From NCBI RefSeq assembly GCF_014596475.1, contig NZ_MECJ01000024.1, positions 124,001 to 188,000 of the forward strand: a stretch of DNA of 64,000 nucleotides. Reading direction: 5' to 3'. Position numbers and translations under genes: made by a program. The notes under the pieces were generated by a model. It was not told the origin of the DNA and did no database searches. It saw nothing but the letters and a program-made list of their open reading frames with translations. The stretch is from Streptomyces sp. CBMA152 (GTDB taxonomy: Bacteria > Actinomycetota > Actinomycetes > Streptomycetales > Streptomycetaceae). Shown piece by piece: positions 26,457 through 34,633 of the stretch (position 1 is the first letter of the stretch; every line of letters begins with the position of its first letter).

Positions 26457-27146
26457 TCACGCCTCGAAGCGGTACCCCATCCCCGGCTCGGTGATGAAGT
26501 GCCTGGGGTGCGCCGGGTCCAGCTCCAGCTTGCGGCGCAGCTGGGCCATGTAGACGCGCAGATAGTTCGTCTCGGTGCCGTAGGAGGGGCCCCAGACCTC
26601 CTGGAGGAGCTGCTTCTGGCTGACCAGGCGGCCGGTGTTGCGCACCAGCACCTCCAGGAGGTGCCACTCGGTGGGGGTCAGGCGTACGTCGCGGCCGTCC
26701 CGGTTGACCTTCTTCGCGGCCAGGTCGACGGTGAAGCCCTCGGTCTCCACGGTCACCACGTCGTCCGCGCCCTCGCCCCCGACCGGCTCGGCCCGCCGTA
26801 CGGCGGCGCGCAACCGGGCCAGCAGCTCGTCCATGCCGAACGGCTTGGTGACGTAGTCGTCGGCGCCCGCGTCCAGCGCCTCCACCTTCTCGTCCGAGGT
26901 GTGGCGGGCCGAGAGCACCAGGATCGGGACCCGGGTCCAGCCGCGCAGCCCCTTGATCACCTCGACGCCGTCCATGTCGGGCAGGCCGAGGTCGAGGACG
27001 ACCACGTCGGGGTGGCGGGCGGCGGCGAGCTGGAGCGCGGTCGCCCCGTCGGGGGCCGCGTCCACCTCGTACTTCCGTGCCTTGAGATTGATCACCAGCG
27101 CTCGGACGATCTGCGGCTCGTCGTCCACCACGAGCACCCGGGTCAT
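26457..27146 (-). CDS. kdpE: KdpE response regulator
   Basis: This 229-residue OmpR/PhoB-type regulator has a receiver domain (MTRVLVVDDEPQIVRALVINL; phosphoacceptor Asp in DVVVLDLGLPDMDG; conserved Lys in YVTKPFGMDEL) and a winged-helix DNA-binding domain (VRLTPTEWHLLEVLVRN ... ETNYLRVYMAQLRRKLE) with the KdpE-typical C-terminus FITEPGMGYRFEA. It follows kdpD by 31 bases. The usual targets, kdpFABC, are absent from the window, so it may act in trans or on neighbouring potassium genes. Confidence 0.93.
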   Translation of the reverse strand: MTRVLVVDDEPQIVRALVINLKARKYEVDAAPDGATALQLAAARHPDVVVLDLGLPDMDGVEVIKGLRGWTRVPILVLSARHTSDEKVEALDAGADDYVTKPFGMDELLARLRAAVRRAEPVGGEGADDVVTVETEGFTVDLAAKKVNRDGRDVRLTPTEWHLLEVLVRNTGRLVSQKQLLQEVWGPSYGTETNYLRVYMAQLRRKLELDPAHPRHFITEPGMGYRFEA

Positions 27147-27177
27147 GCGGGTCCTGCTTTCTGTCGGGGGCCGCGGG

Positions 27178-29721
27178 TCACGAGGTGACCTGGGCGGAGA
27201 GATCGGCGACGACCGGGCTGGGGCCGGGCACCGCCTTGAGGGTGAGAACCATGGTCATACCGCCGCCGGGGGTGTCCTCAGCGGTGAGGGTGCCGCCCAT
27301 CGACTCGACGAATCCCCGGGCGACGGCGAGCCCCAGTCCGACGCCGGCGCCGCGCGGAGCGTCACCGTACCGCTGGAAGGGCTCGAAGATCCGCTCTTTG
27401 CTCTCGTCGGGCACGCCGGGGCCGCGGTCGGCGACGCGCACCTCGACGCGGTCGCCGAGCGCGCTGGCGCCGACGACGACGGGCACGGCGTCGGGGCTGT
27501 ACTTGACGGCGTTCTCGACGATGTTGGCCACCGCCCGCTCCAGGAGCCCGGGGTCGACGGCGACCATCGGTAGGGTCTCCGGGATGTCCAGCTCGACGCT
27601 GTCCTCGGGGACGCCGCCGAGCGCCATCGGGACCACCTCGTCGAGGTCGATCTCGCGGATGATCGGAACGACGGTGCCGGTGTTGAGGCGGGACATGTCG
27701 AGCAGGTTGCCGACGAGGTGGTCAAGCCGGTCGGCGCCGTGCTCGATGCCCGCGAGCAGCTCGGCCTCGTCCTCCTCGGACCACTCGACGTCGCCGGAGC
27801 GCAGCGAGGTGACGGCGGCCTTGATGGAGGCGAGCGGGGTGCGCAGGTCGTGGCTGACGGCGGCGAGCAGCGCGGTGCGGATGCGGTTGCCCTCGGCGAG
27901 CTTGCGGGACTCCTCGGCCTCGTCCACCAGTCGCTGGCGGTCCAGGACGACGGCGGCCTGGGCGGCGAAGGCGCCGAGCACCCGGCGGTCCTCGGCGGGC
28001 AGTACGCGGCCGCTCAGGGCGAGCGCCATGTGGTCGCCGACGGGCATGTCGACATCGGCGTCCTCGGGGCGGGCGACGGGGTGCGGCCCGACGCTGCCCG
28101 CGCAGGTCCACGGCTCGACGTCGCTCGCGCGCTCAAGCAGGGCCACCGACTCCATGGCGAAGGTCTCGCGGACCCGCTCCAGGAGGGCGTCCAGGGTGGT
28201 CTCGCCGCGCAGCACGCTGCCCGCCAGGAACGACAGGATCTCGGACTCGGCGCGCAGCCGGGCCGCCTGATGGGTGCGGCGGGCCGCCAGGTCGACGACG
28301 GAGGCCACCGAGACCGCCACGAACACGAAGATCACGATGGCGACGATGTTCTTCGGGTCGGCGATCGTGATCTTGTGGATCGGCGGCGTGAAGTAGTAGT
28401 TCAGCAGGAACGAGCCGACGGCCGCCGAGGCGAGCGCCGGGACCAGTCCGCCGAGCAGCGCCGCGGCCACCGTAAGCGTCAGGAACAGCAGCATGTCGTT
28501 GGCGAGCCCGAGGTCCGCGTCGACGTTGGTGAGCAGGATGGACAGCAGCACCGGCCCGATGACCGCGGCCGCCCAGCCCCAGATGATCCGGGCCCGCCCG
28601 AGCCGCGCACCGCGCGCCACCGGCAGCCCGCGCCCCTTGGCCACCTCTTCGTGGGTGACGATGTGGACGTCGAGGTCGGGCCCCGAGTCCCGGGCGACGG
28701 TCGCGCCCACGCCCGGCCCGAACACGTACTGCCAGGCCTTGCGGCGGCTGGAGCCGAGGACGATCTGGGTGGCGTTGACGCCCCGGGCGAACTCCAGGAG
28801 CGAGGCGGGCACGTCGTCGCCTATGACGTGGTGAAAGGTTCCGCCGAGGTCTTCGACCAGGGTGCGCTGGACGGCCAGCTCCTTCGGCGAGGCCGAGGTC
28901 AGGCCGTCGCTGCGGGCCACGTACACCGCGAGGATCTCGCTGCCGGAGCCCTTGGCGGCCATCCGGGCCGCGCGCCGGATCAGGGTGCGGCCCTCGGGCC
29001 CGCCGGTCAGACCGACGACGATCCGCTCGCGGGCCTGCCAGGTGGAGCGGATGTTGTGCTCGCCCCGGTACTGCTGGAGGTATTCGTCGACCCGGTCGGC
29101 GACCCACAGCAGCGCGAGCTCGCGCAGCGCGGTCAGATTGCCGGGGCGGAAGTAGTTGGACAGGGCCGCGTCGACCTTGTCGGACTTGTATATGTTGCCG
29201 TGCGCCATGCGGCGGCGCAGCGCCTGCGGCGACATGTCGACCAGCTCGATCTGGTCCGCGCGCCGCACCACCTCGTCGGGCACGGTCTCGCGCTGGCGTA
29301 CGCCGGTTATCGACTCGACGACGTCGCCGAGCGACTCCAGATGCTGGATGTTGACGGTCGAGACGACGTCGATGCCCGCCTGGAGCAACTCCTCGACGTC
29401 CTGCCAGCGCTTGGTGTTGCGCGAGCCGGGGACGTTGGTGTGGGCGAGCTCGTCGACCAGGGCGACCGCGGGTCTGCGCTCCAGGACGGCGTCGACGTCC
29501 ATCTCGGTGAAGGCCGAGCCGCGGTACTCGATGTCGCGGCGCTGGATCTGCTCCAGGCCGTGCAGCATCACCTCGGTGCGCGGGCGGCCGTGGTGCTCCA
29601 CGAATGCGACCACGCAGTCCGTGCCGCGCTCCACGCGCCGGTGGCCCTCGGACAGCATCGCGTACGTCTTGCCGACGCCCGGTGCCGAACCGAGGTATAT
29701 CCGAAGCTTGCCGCGTGCCAT
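27178..29721 (-). CDS. kdpD: KdpD sensor histidine kinase
   Basis: This 847-residue sensor has the full KdpD layout. The N-terminal KdpD domain includes Walker A GSAPGVGKTYAM and LVDELAHTNVPGSRNTKRWQDVEEL (residues 1-210). A universal-stress-type domain follows (IVVGLTGGPEGRTLIRRAARMA, about 230-360), then four transmembrane segments (about 390-490), a GAF-like region, a HisKA box with the phospho-histidine (LLAAVSHDLRTPLASI) and a HATPase (DRGPGVPDES, GVGLGLAVARG). It senses potassium limitation or turgor. In S. aureus the USP domain binds cyclic di-AMP. No kdpFABC operon is nearby; the neighbours are a KimA-like permease and RCK proteins. Confidence 0.95.
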   Translation of the reverse strand: MARGKLRIYLGSAPGVGKTYAMLSEGHRRVERGTDCVVAFVEHHGRPRTEVMLHGLEQIQRRDIEYRGSAFTEMDVDAVLERRPAVALVDELAHTNVPGSRNTKRWQDVEELLQAGIDVVSTVNIQHLESLGDVVESITGVRQRETVPDEVVRRADQIELVDMSPQALRRRMAHGNIYKSDKVDAALSNYFRPGNLTALRELALLWVADRVDEYLQQYRGEHNIRSTWQARERIVVGLTGGPEGRTLIRRAARMAAKGSGSEILAVYVARSDGLTSASPKELAVQRTLVEDLGGTFHHVIGDDVPASLLEFARGVNATQIVLGSSRRKAWQYVFGPGVGATVARDSGPDLDVHIVTHEEVAKGRGLPVARGARLGRARIIWGWAAAVIGPVLLSILLTNVDADLGLANDMLLFLTLTVAAALLGGLVPALASAAVGSFLLNYYFTPPIHKITIADPKNIVAIVIFVFVAVSVASVVDLAARRTHQAARLRAESEILSFLAGSVLRGETTLDALLERVRETFAMESVALLERASDVEPWTCAGSVGPHPVARPEDADVDMPVGDHMALALSGRVLPAEDRRVLGAFAAQAAVVLDRQRLVDEAEESRKLAEGNRIRTALLAAVSHDLRTPLASIKAAVTSLRSGDVEWSEEDEAELLAGIEHGADRLDHLVGNLLDMSRLNTGTVVPIIREIDLDEVVPMALGGVPEDSVELDIPETLPMVAVDPGLLERAVANIVENAVKYSPDAVPVVVGASALGDRVEVRVADRGPGVPDESKERIFEPFQRYGDAPRGAGVGLGLAVARGFVESMGGTLTAEDTPGGGMTMVLTLKAVPGPSPVVADLSAQVTS

Positions 29722-29856
29722 GGCCCCATTGTCTTTCAGAAAAACGCTGCGTACGCGCTGCCGACCTTACGGCCACTGATCCGGGCAAATCGGACCGGGG
29801 GGCGGTCTGGCGTGCGTATTGACGCGATTCTGATGTCGCAGGCGGGGCGGGGTGGC

Positions 29857-29906
29857 GTCAGCCGTGGTCGGTGATGCGTCTGTCAGCCGTGGTCGATGAT
29901 CTGTCC
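29857..29906. repeat. 25-base tandem duplication at the 3' end of the ABC ATPase gene
   Basis: Two adjacent copies begin GTCAGCCGTGGTCG (29857-29881 and 29882-29906) and differ at a few positions. The right copy encodes the last residues and stop of the ATPase (IIDHG); the left copy lies just beyond the stop codon and repeats that stop region. Confidence 0.7.
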
Positions 29907-30620
29907 GTCGCCGAGCTCCAGGACCCGGTCCGCGAGGCCCAGGAGCTGGTTGTCGTGGGTGGCGACGAGGACCGTGACACCCTCGCTGCGCACCACCGCG
30001 CGCAGCAGCTCCATCACCGCGAGCCCGGTCTCGGCGTCCAGCTGGCCGGTCGGCTCGTCGGCGATCAGGAGGGCGGGCCGGTTGGCGAGCGCACGGGCGA
30101 TGGCGACGCGCTGCTGCTGGCCGCCGGAGAGCTCGCCGGGCCGCTGCTGGGCGTGGTCGGCGAGCCCGACGAGCCCGAGCAGCAGCTCCACGCGCGCGTC
30201 GCGCTCGGCGGGGTCGGTCCGGCGCAGCCGCATCGGCACACCTACGTTCTCGGCGGCGCTGAGGATCGGGATCAGTCCGAAGGACTGGAAGATGAAGCCG
30301 ATACGGTCGCGGCGCAGTGCGAGGAGGCCGTCCTCGCCGAGCCCGGACAGATCCGTGGAGTCCACGGTGATGCTGCCGCCGTCGGGCCGGTCGAGCCCGC
30401 CGACCAGGTTGAGCAGGGTCGTCTTGCCGGAGCCGGAGCGGCCCTTGAGGGCGACGAGTTCGCCGCGCGGCACCTCGAAGGAGACCCCGCGCAGCGCGTG
30501 CACGGCCGCCGCGCCCTCCCCGTACGAACGGCGCAGGTCCTCGACGCGGACCATCGGCCCGGCGCCCGGCTCATCGGCGAGCGCCGTCGTGCCGCCGCGT
30601 CCGCTGGTGCTCTCGCTCAT
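29883..30620 (-). CDS. ABC transporter ATP-binding protein (LolD/MacB type), without adjacent permease
   Basis: This 245-residue ATPase is of the LolD/MacB/FtsE type: Walker A ALKGRSGSGKTTLL, Q-loop FIFQSFGLIPILSAAENV, signature LSGGQQQRVAIARAL, Walker B LLIADEPTGQLD and switch histidine VLVATHD. These ATPases pair with FtsX/MacB-type permeases for lipoprotein, antibiotic or peptide export. No permease gene lies on either side: upstream is a secreted lyase and downstream is kdpD. It therefore either serves a permease elsewhere or has lost its partner. The ATG at 30620 has GGGGGAG upstream. The 3' end is tandemly duplicated. Confidence 0.88.
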   Translation of the reverse strand: MSESTSGRGGTTALADEPGAGPMVRVEDLRRSYGEGAAAVHALRGVSFEVPRGELVALKGRSGSGKTTLLNLVGGLDRPDGGSITVDSTDLSGLGEDGLLALRRDRIGFIFQSFGLIPILSAAENVGVPMRLRRTDPAERDARVELLLGLVGLADHAQQRPGELSGGQQQRVAIARALANRPALLIADEPTGQLDAETGLAVMELLRAVVRSEGVTVLVATHDNQLLGLADRVLELGDGQIIDHG

Positions 30621-30706
30621 GCGCTCCCCCGTACGTACGTCCGTGATGCCCCGCCGGGCGCCAGTATGGGCAGATGGCGTCCGGCCGGGCAATGGACGGT
30701 TGTGGA

Positions 30707-31930
30707 TCAGTTCGGGTTGTCGCCGTGCGTCAGCGTCTCCCAGGCGACGAAGAGGTTGTCGGAGCCGGCCGGACGGTTCTGCTCGGTGAGCGTCTGGGTG
30801 CGGGCCATGGCGATGCCGAGCCGGTTGTGCAGGGCGTTGTAGCCGACCTCGGTGACCGGGCCGAGGCCGCGCTTGACGCTGCCGCCGCAGAGCCAGCCGG
30901 GCACGGCCGCACCCAGTTCGTACGTGGACTGGAAGCCCAGCGCCTGCCGCAGCCGCTCGCCGACGTCCGTCGAGTAGAGGTCCTGGCCCTGGATACGGCT
31001 GGTCTCGGCGGTGTGCGAGATCGCGGAGATGCCGTATCCGGTGTGCGTGAAGTCGCGGCAGGTCTCCTGGGTGAGGCCGGTGACGAAGGTGGACTGCCCC
31101 TGCCAGTACTTGACGATCTTGTCCCGGGTGTCGAGGTGCTGGGAGGGCACGGTCTTGGGCAGCGCCCCGTCCGAGGCCAGGTAGACATAGGCGGCGGCGC
31201 GGGTGCGGAACCTGGCCATGGCCTTGTCGTACGAGGTCCGGTCGTCCAGGAAGACGGAGATGCCGACGGCGGCCTCCGTCATCGACAGCTCCCAGTTGCC
31301 GTTGGAGTTCGAGCCGTTGATCACCTCGGGCAGATAGACCGTGCGCAGCATGGTCGCGAAGCGGCCCTGGTTCGCCCAGCCACCGTCGTACGTCGCGCGG
31401 ATGATCTCGGCGGCGCGCGGCCAGACCGAGCCCGCCCAGCCGGTCTGGAGGGGCGCGTTGGAGTTGGTGTGACTCGTGATCACACCCGACCAGGCGTCCA
31501 TGAGCTCGATCGCCTTCTTCGCGTACCGGCTGTCCTGGGTGATGTACCAGGCGAGCGCGTCGGTGTACGCGGCGAGGGCGTCCTCGCGCTCGTCCGTGCA
31601 GCCGTAGTTGGGGTTGGAGTACGAGCCGCACTCCACGACGGCGCGTGGCTTGGGGGTGCGGGCGAGGTCGGCGTACGGGCTCGCCGCCAGCTGGTCGTAC
31701 GCGCTCTTCCAGGGCTGGGCGCCCGCGGCCACCTGGCGGCGGGCGAAGTCGAGCTGGGGCCTTGAGACGAGGACTCCGGGGTGGACGAAGGTGGCGTCCG
31801 CCGCCGTGGCGGGACGGGCCGTGGTGCCGAGCCCGGCGGTGAGGGCGCCGAGTACCGCTGTGACGGCGAGCAGCGCGCCTATGGCTCGGCGCCTGCGGTG
31901 GGGGGCACGCGGGGGTTTGCGCAGGGGCAT
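30707..31930 (-). CDS. Secreted alginate-lyase-family protein
   Basis: This 407-residue protein starts with a twin-basic N-region (RKPPRAPHRRRRAIG), a hydrophobic stretch (ALLAVTAVLGALTAGLG) and a likely signal peptidase site near TARPATAADA, so it should be exported. The mature part resembles the alginate lyase (PF05426) alpha/alpha toroid: FVHPGVLVSRPQLDFARRQV, NSNAPLQTGWAGSVWPRAAEIIR, NGSNSNGNWELSMTEAAVGISVFLDD and the late FTHTGYGISAISHTAE. The polysaccharide substrate is not determined by sequence. It lies 86 bases upstream of the orphan ATPase, probably in a separate unit. Confidence 0.82.
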   Translation of the reverse strand: MPLRKPPRAPHRRRRAIGALLAVTAVLGALTAGLGTTARPATAADATFVHPGVLVSRPQLDFARRQVAAGAQPWKSAYDQLAASPYADLARTPKPRAVVECGSYSNPNYGCTDEREDALAAYTDALAWYITQDSRYAKKAIELMDAWSGVITSHTNSNAPLQTGWAGSVWPRAAEIIRATYDGGWANQGRFATMLRTVYLPEVINGSNSNGNWELSMTEAAVGISVFLDDRTSYDKAMARFRTRAAAYVYLASDGALPKTVPSQHLDTRDKIVKYWQGQSTFVTGLTQETCRDFTHTGYGISAISHTAETSRIQGQDLYSTDVGERLRQALGFQSTYELGAAVPGWLCGGSVKRGLGPVTEVGYNALHNRLGIAMARTQTLTEQNRPAGSDNLFVAWETLTHGDNPN

Positions 31931-32066
31931 GTGAGGGCCATCCGTTCTTGTACGTGAACGATGGGCGTCCTTTTGAACGCTCGCGATGGCCCGTGAACCT
32001 AGGGCTCGGCTATGGACACGTCAAGAATGTGCGCCCAATGCTCCACTGGTGATGTTGTCGTGCGAC

Positions 32067-32108
32067 TGCGGACCGCCTTGGGCTGGTCGCGCAGTTCCCC
32101 GCGCCCCT
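32067..32108 (+). repeat. Dispersed intergenic repeat, copy C
   Basis: This copy reads TGCGGACCGCCTTG, then GGCTGGTCGCGC, then AGTTCCCCGCGCCCCT. It lies in the 298-base gap between the alginate-lyase gene start and the DUF3710 gene end, where the only other clear element is the hairpin at 32175. Confidence 0.85.
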
Positions 32109-32174
32109 TATAGGCACCACGCAATCGGCACCACGCGCGGTCGGCGATGGCCCCGCGCTCCTCAAGAAAAGGCC

Positions 32175-32209
32175 GATGGGCCGCACCCCCCATAGGGGTA
32201 CGGCCCATC
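32175..32209 (-). terminator. Terminator after the DUF3710-dut operon
   Basis: A 15-base stem with one mismatch (left arm GATGGGCCGCACCCC) and a 5-base loop lies 20 bases beyond the DUF3710 stop codon on the minus strand. Confidence 0.75.
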
Positions 32210-32228
32210 CTTGTGAACCCGTTTCGGG

Positions 32229-33014
32229 TCAGCGCACCTCGGTGATTTCCGGGCCGCGCTGGAGCTGGCCCATTCCGCCGGAGAAGCGGGAGCCCTCCTG
32301 CTCCTCCTGCTGGACGCCGTCGGGCATCATCTGCGCGTCGTCCGGGAGCTTCAGGACGATCGGGTCGCGCGGGGCCATCGGGCCCTCGCCGCGGACGACG
32401 ACCGTGTCCTGGAAGATCTGCTCAAGCAGCCCGGCCGCCTGCGGCTGCACCGCGCCCTGGCCGGAGATGACACCGCGCAGGAACCAGCGCGGGCCGTCCA
32501 CACCCACGAAGCGGACCAGCTGGACCCCGTTGGTCCCGTCCGGCAGCTGCACCGGCACCTGGGCCCGCAGCTCCCAGCCCAGCGGACCCTCGACCTCGTC
32601 GATGATCCCGCCCTGCTGGGTGATGCCGGAGGCGATCTCCTCGCGGACCTCGCCCCAGATCCCCTCGTTCTTGGGGGCCGCGAAGGCCTGCAGCTGCACC
32701 GCGCTGTCGCGCAGCACGACGGTGGCCGCCACGATCGCGTCGCCCGCGACCTCGACCCGCAGCTCCATCCCCTCGACCCCGGGGACGAACAGGCCGCCCA
32801 GGTCGACCCGGCCCTCGCCGGCCTCGGACACCTCGGAGATGTCCCACGGACCGTCCGGCCGGGGGGCCGGCGGCAGGTTCACCCTGCGCGGCTCGCCCTC
32901 TTCGGCCTTGTCATCGGCGTAGTCGGCATCTTCGGCGTCGATGCCGTCGACGACCTGCTCGGCCTCGCCCGCCATGTCCTCGGCGGATCCGCTCTTCTTG
33001 CGACGTCCGAACAC
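32229..33014 (-). CDS. DUF3710 protein
   Basis: This 261-residue actinobacterial protein has a charged N-terminus (FGRRKKSGSAEDMAGEAEQ), an acidic linker and a conserved core beginning GPWDISEV, with RVDLGGLFVPGVEGMELRVEV, then VQLQAFAAPKNEGIWGEVREEIA and GVQLVRFVGVDGPRWFLRGVISG. Function is unknown; the gene is a standard downstream neighbour of dut in actinobacteria. The GTG at 33014 has GGAAGGA upstream and follows the dut stop by one base, so the two are co-transcribed. Confidence 0.88.
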   Translation of the reverse strand: MFGRRKKSGSAEDMAGEAEQVVDGIDAEDADYADDKAEEGEPRRVNLPPAPRPDGPWDISEVSEAGEGRVDLGGLFVPGVEGMELRVEVAGDAIVAATVVLRDSAVQLQAFAAPKNEGIWGEVREEIASGITQQGGIIDEVEGPLGWELRAQVPVQLPDGTNGVQLVRFVGVDGPRWFLRGVISGQGAVQPQAAGLLEQIFQDTVVVRGEGPMAPRDPIVLKLPDDAQMMPDGVQQEEQEGSRFSGGMGQLQRGPEITEVR

Positions 33015-33015
33015 G

Positions 33016-33531
33016 TCACTGTCCTTCCCGGTCGGATACGACCGAAGCGTATCGATTCCCACCCGTAGTGCCGCCCACGGCGGCATGACCGCCGGTGGAA
33101 CCGAAGCCCCCCTCGGCCCGCGCCGAGCCGGGAAGCTCCGCCACCTCGTGGAAGCGCACCTTCTCGACCTGCTGGACGACCAGTTGGGCAATCCGGTCGA
33201 ATCGCTCGAACCGCACGCTCTCGCGCGGGTCGAGATTGACCACGATCACCTTGATTTCCCCACGGTACCCGGCATCCACCGTCCCTGGGGCATTCACCAG
33301 GGCGACACCGCAGCGTGCGGCCAGGCCGGACCTCGGATGCACAAAGGCTGCGTACCCGTCGGGCAGGGCGATACTCACCCCCGTCGGCAGCACCGCCCGC
33401 TCCCCCGGAGCGAGTTCGGCGGCCTCGGTGGTGACGAGGTCGGCGCCCGCGTCACCGGGGTGCCCGTACGCCGGAATCGGCACCTCGGGGTCGACACGGC
33501 GGATGAGGACGTCTACGGGGTTACGGGTCAC
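33016..33531 (-). CDS. dut: dUTP diphosphatase
   Basis: This 171-residue trimeric dUTPase hydrolyses dUTP to dUMP and pyrophosphate. It shows all five motifs: HPGDAGADL, PRSGLAARCG, NAPGTVDAGYRGEI (catalytic Asp and uracil-binding Tyr), RIAQLVVQ and the flexible C-terminal RAEGGFGSTGGH. A tail of about 20 residues extends past motif five. The GTG start overlaps the thioesterase stop (GTGA). It is the middle gene of a thioesterase-dut-DUF3710 operon. Confidence 0.95.
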   Translation of the reverse strand: MTRNPVDVLIRRVDPEVPIPAYGHPGDAGADLVTTEAAELAPGERAVLPTGVSIALPDGYAAFVHPRSGLAARCGVALVNAPGTVDAGYRGEIKVIVVNLDPRESVRFERFDRIAQLVVQQVEKVRFHEVAELPGSARAEGGFGSTGGHAAVGGTTGGNRYASVVSDREGQ

Positions 33532-34112
33532 GGGTTCACCTCGAAGGCGCGGGCGCGCCTGACCTGGTCGGGGTCGGACATGACGGCCTGGATCTCCTCG
33601 GCGCGGCCGTTCTCGATGAAGTGGTCCACCTTCACCTCGATGAACAGCGCGTCGGCCCGGACCGCCACGGGCCCGTCGGGGCCGCCTATCCGGCCGGTCG
33701 CGGTGGAGTAGATCTTCCGTCCGGACACGGCGGTGACCTCGGCCTCCAGGAACAGCACGGTGTCCAGCGGCACCGGACGCACGAAGTCGGTCTCCAGGCG
33801 GCCGGTCACGGCGATGGTCTGGAGCAGCCAGTTCAGCGAGCCGAGCGTCTCGTCGAGCGCGGTGGCGAGCACGCCGCCGTGCGCGAGGCCGGGGGCGCCC
33901 TGGTGGGCGGGGCGCACGGTGAACTCGGCGGTCACCCGCACGCCCTCACCGGCCCGCGCCTGGAGGTGCAGCCCGTGGGGCTGCCCGCCACCGCAGCCGA
34001 AGCAGTGCTCGTAGTGCGCGCCGAGCAGCTCTCCGGGGGCGGGCGCGTCGGGGTGCCTGACCGGCGGCGCGGCGTCGGCCGGGGGCGTCAGGGACGCAGA
34101 TCTAGCAGTCAC
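33528..34112 (-). CDS. PaaI-family thioesterase (hotdog fold)
   Basis: This 194-residue hotdog protein has the motif GLAHGGVLATALDETLGSLNWLL, with the Asp/Glu pair expected in PaaI-type acyl-CoA thioesterases. A Cys-rich entry segment HYEHCFGCGGGQPHGLHLQ and the strand GRLETDFVRPVPLDTVLFLEAEV are also typical. The acyl-CoA substrate is unknown. I use the GTG at 34112, whose ribosome site (AAGG) is weak; a start 20 codons upstream would add an Arg-rich segment. It overlaps dut by 4 bases and diverges from the DUF3093 gene. Confidence 0.85.
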   Translation of the reverse strand: MTARSASLTPPADAAPPVRHPDAPAPGELLGAHYEHCFGCGGGQPHGLHLQARAGEGVRVTAEFTVRPAHQGAPGLAHGGVLATALDETLGSLNWLLQTIAVTGRLETDFVRPVPLDTVLFLEAEVTAVSGRKIYSTATGRIGGPDGPVAVRADALFIEVKVDHFIENGRAEEIQAVMSDPDQVRRARAFEVNP

Positions 34113-34170
34113 AGCCGCTGACCTTACCCGCGGTCCCGGGCGCGAAGCGCGTCGTGCCAAGCTTGCTGTC

Positions 34171-34626
34171 ATGCAGCCGAACGCCCCTCAGTACACCGAA
34201 CGCCTCACCGCGCCCCGCTCCTGGTGGATGATCGCCGCCCTGGTGGGTGTCGCGTGCGCGCTGATGCTGCTGCCGCTCGGCGGCCTGCCGCTCCTCGGTG
34301 GCCTCATCGGCGGCACGGCCGCGGCCGCCGTGGTGGTGAGTTCGTACGGCTCGGTACGCATCCGGGTGGTCGCGGGCACCCTGATCGCGGGCGACGCCCG
34401 GATCCCGGTGACGGCCCTGGGCGAGCCGGAGGTCCTGGACGCGGAGGAGGCCCGGGCCTGGCGCCTCCACAAGGCCGACCCCCGCGCGTTCATGCTGCTC
34501 CGCAGCTACATCCCGACGGCGGTCCGGGTAGAGGTCACGGACCCCGAGGACCCGACCCCGTACGTGTACCTCTCGACGAGGGACCCGCAGGCGCTGAAGG
34601 CGGCACTGGACGGGCTGAAGGCGTGA
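34171..34626 (+). CDS. DUF3093 membrane protein
   Basis: This 151-residue protein has two adjacent transmembrane helices (SWWMIAALVGVACALMLLPLGGLPLLGGLIGGTAAAAVVVSSY, split by a short turn) followed by a soluble domain: VRIRVVAGTLIAGDARIPVTALGEPEVLDAEEARAWR and the conserved DPRAFMLLRSYIPTAVRVEVTDPEDPTPYVYLSTRDP. This is the DUF3093 family, conserved beside dut in actinobacteria with no known role. The stop is 7 bases from the convergent upstream-facing gene. Confidence 0.9.
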   Translation: MQPNAPQYTERLTAPRSWWMIAALVGVACALMLLPLGGLPLLGGLIGGTAAAAVVVSSYGSVRIRVVAGTLIAGDARIPVTALGEPEVLDAEEARAWRLHKADPRAFMLLRSYIPTAVRVEVTDPEDPTPYVYLSTRDPQALKAALDGLKA

Positions 34627-34633
34627 AGCTCGG

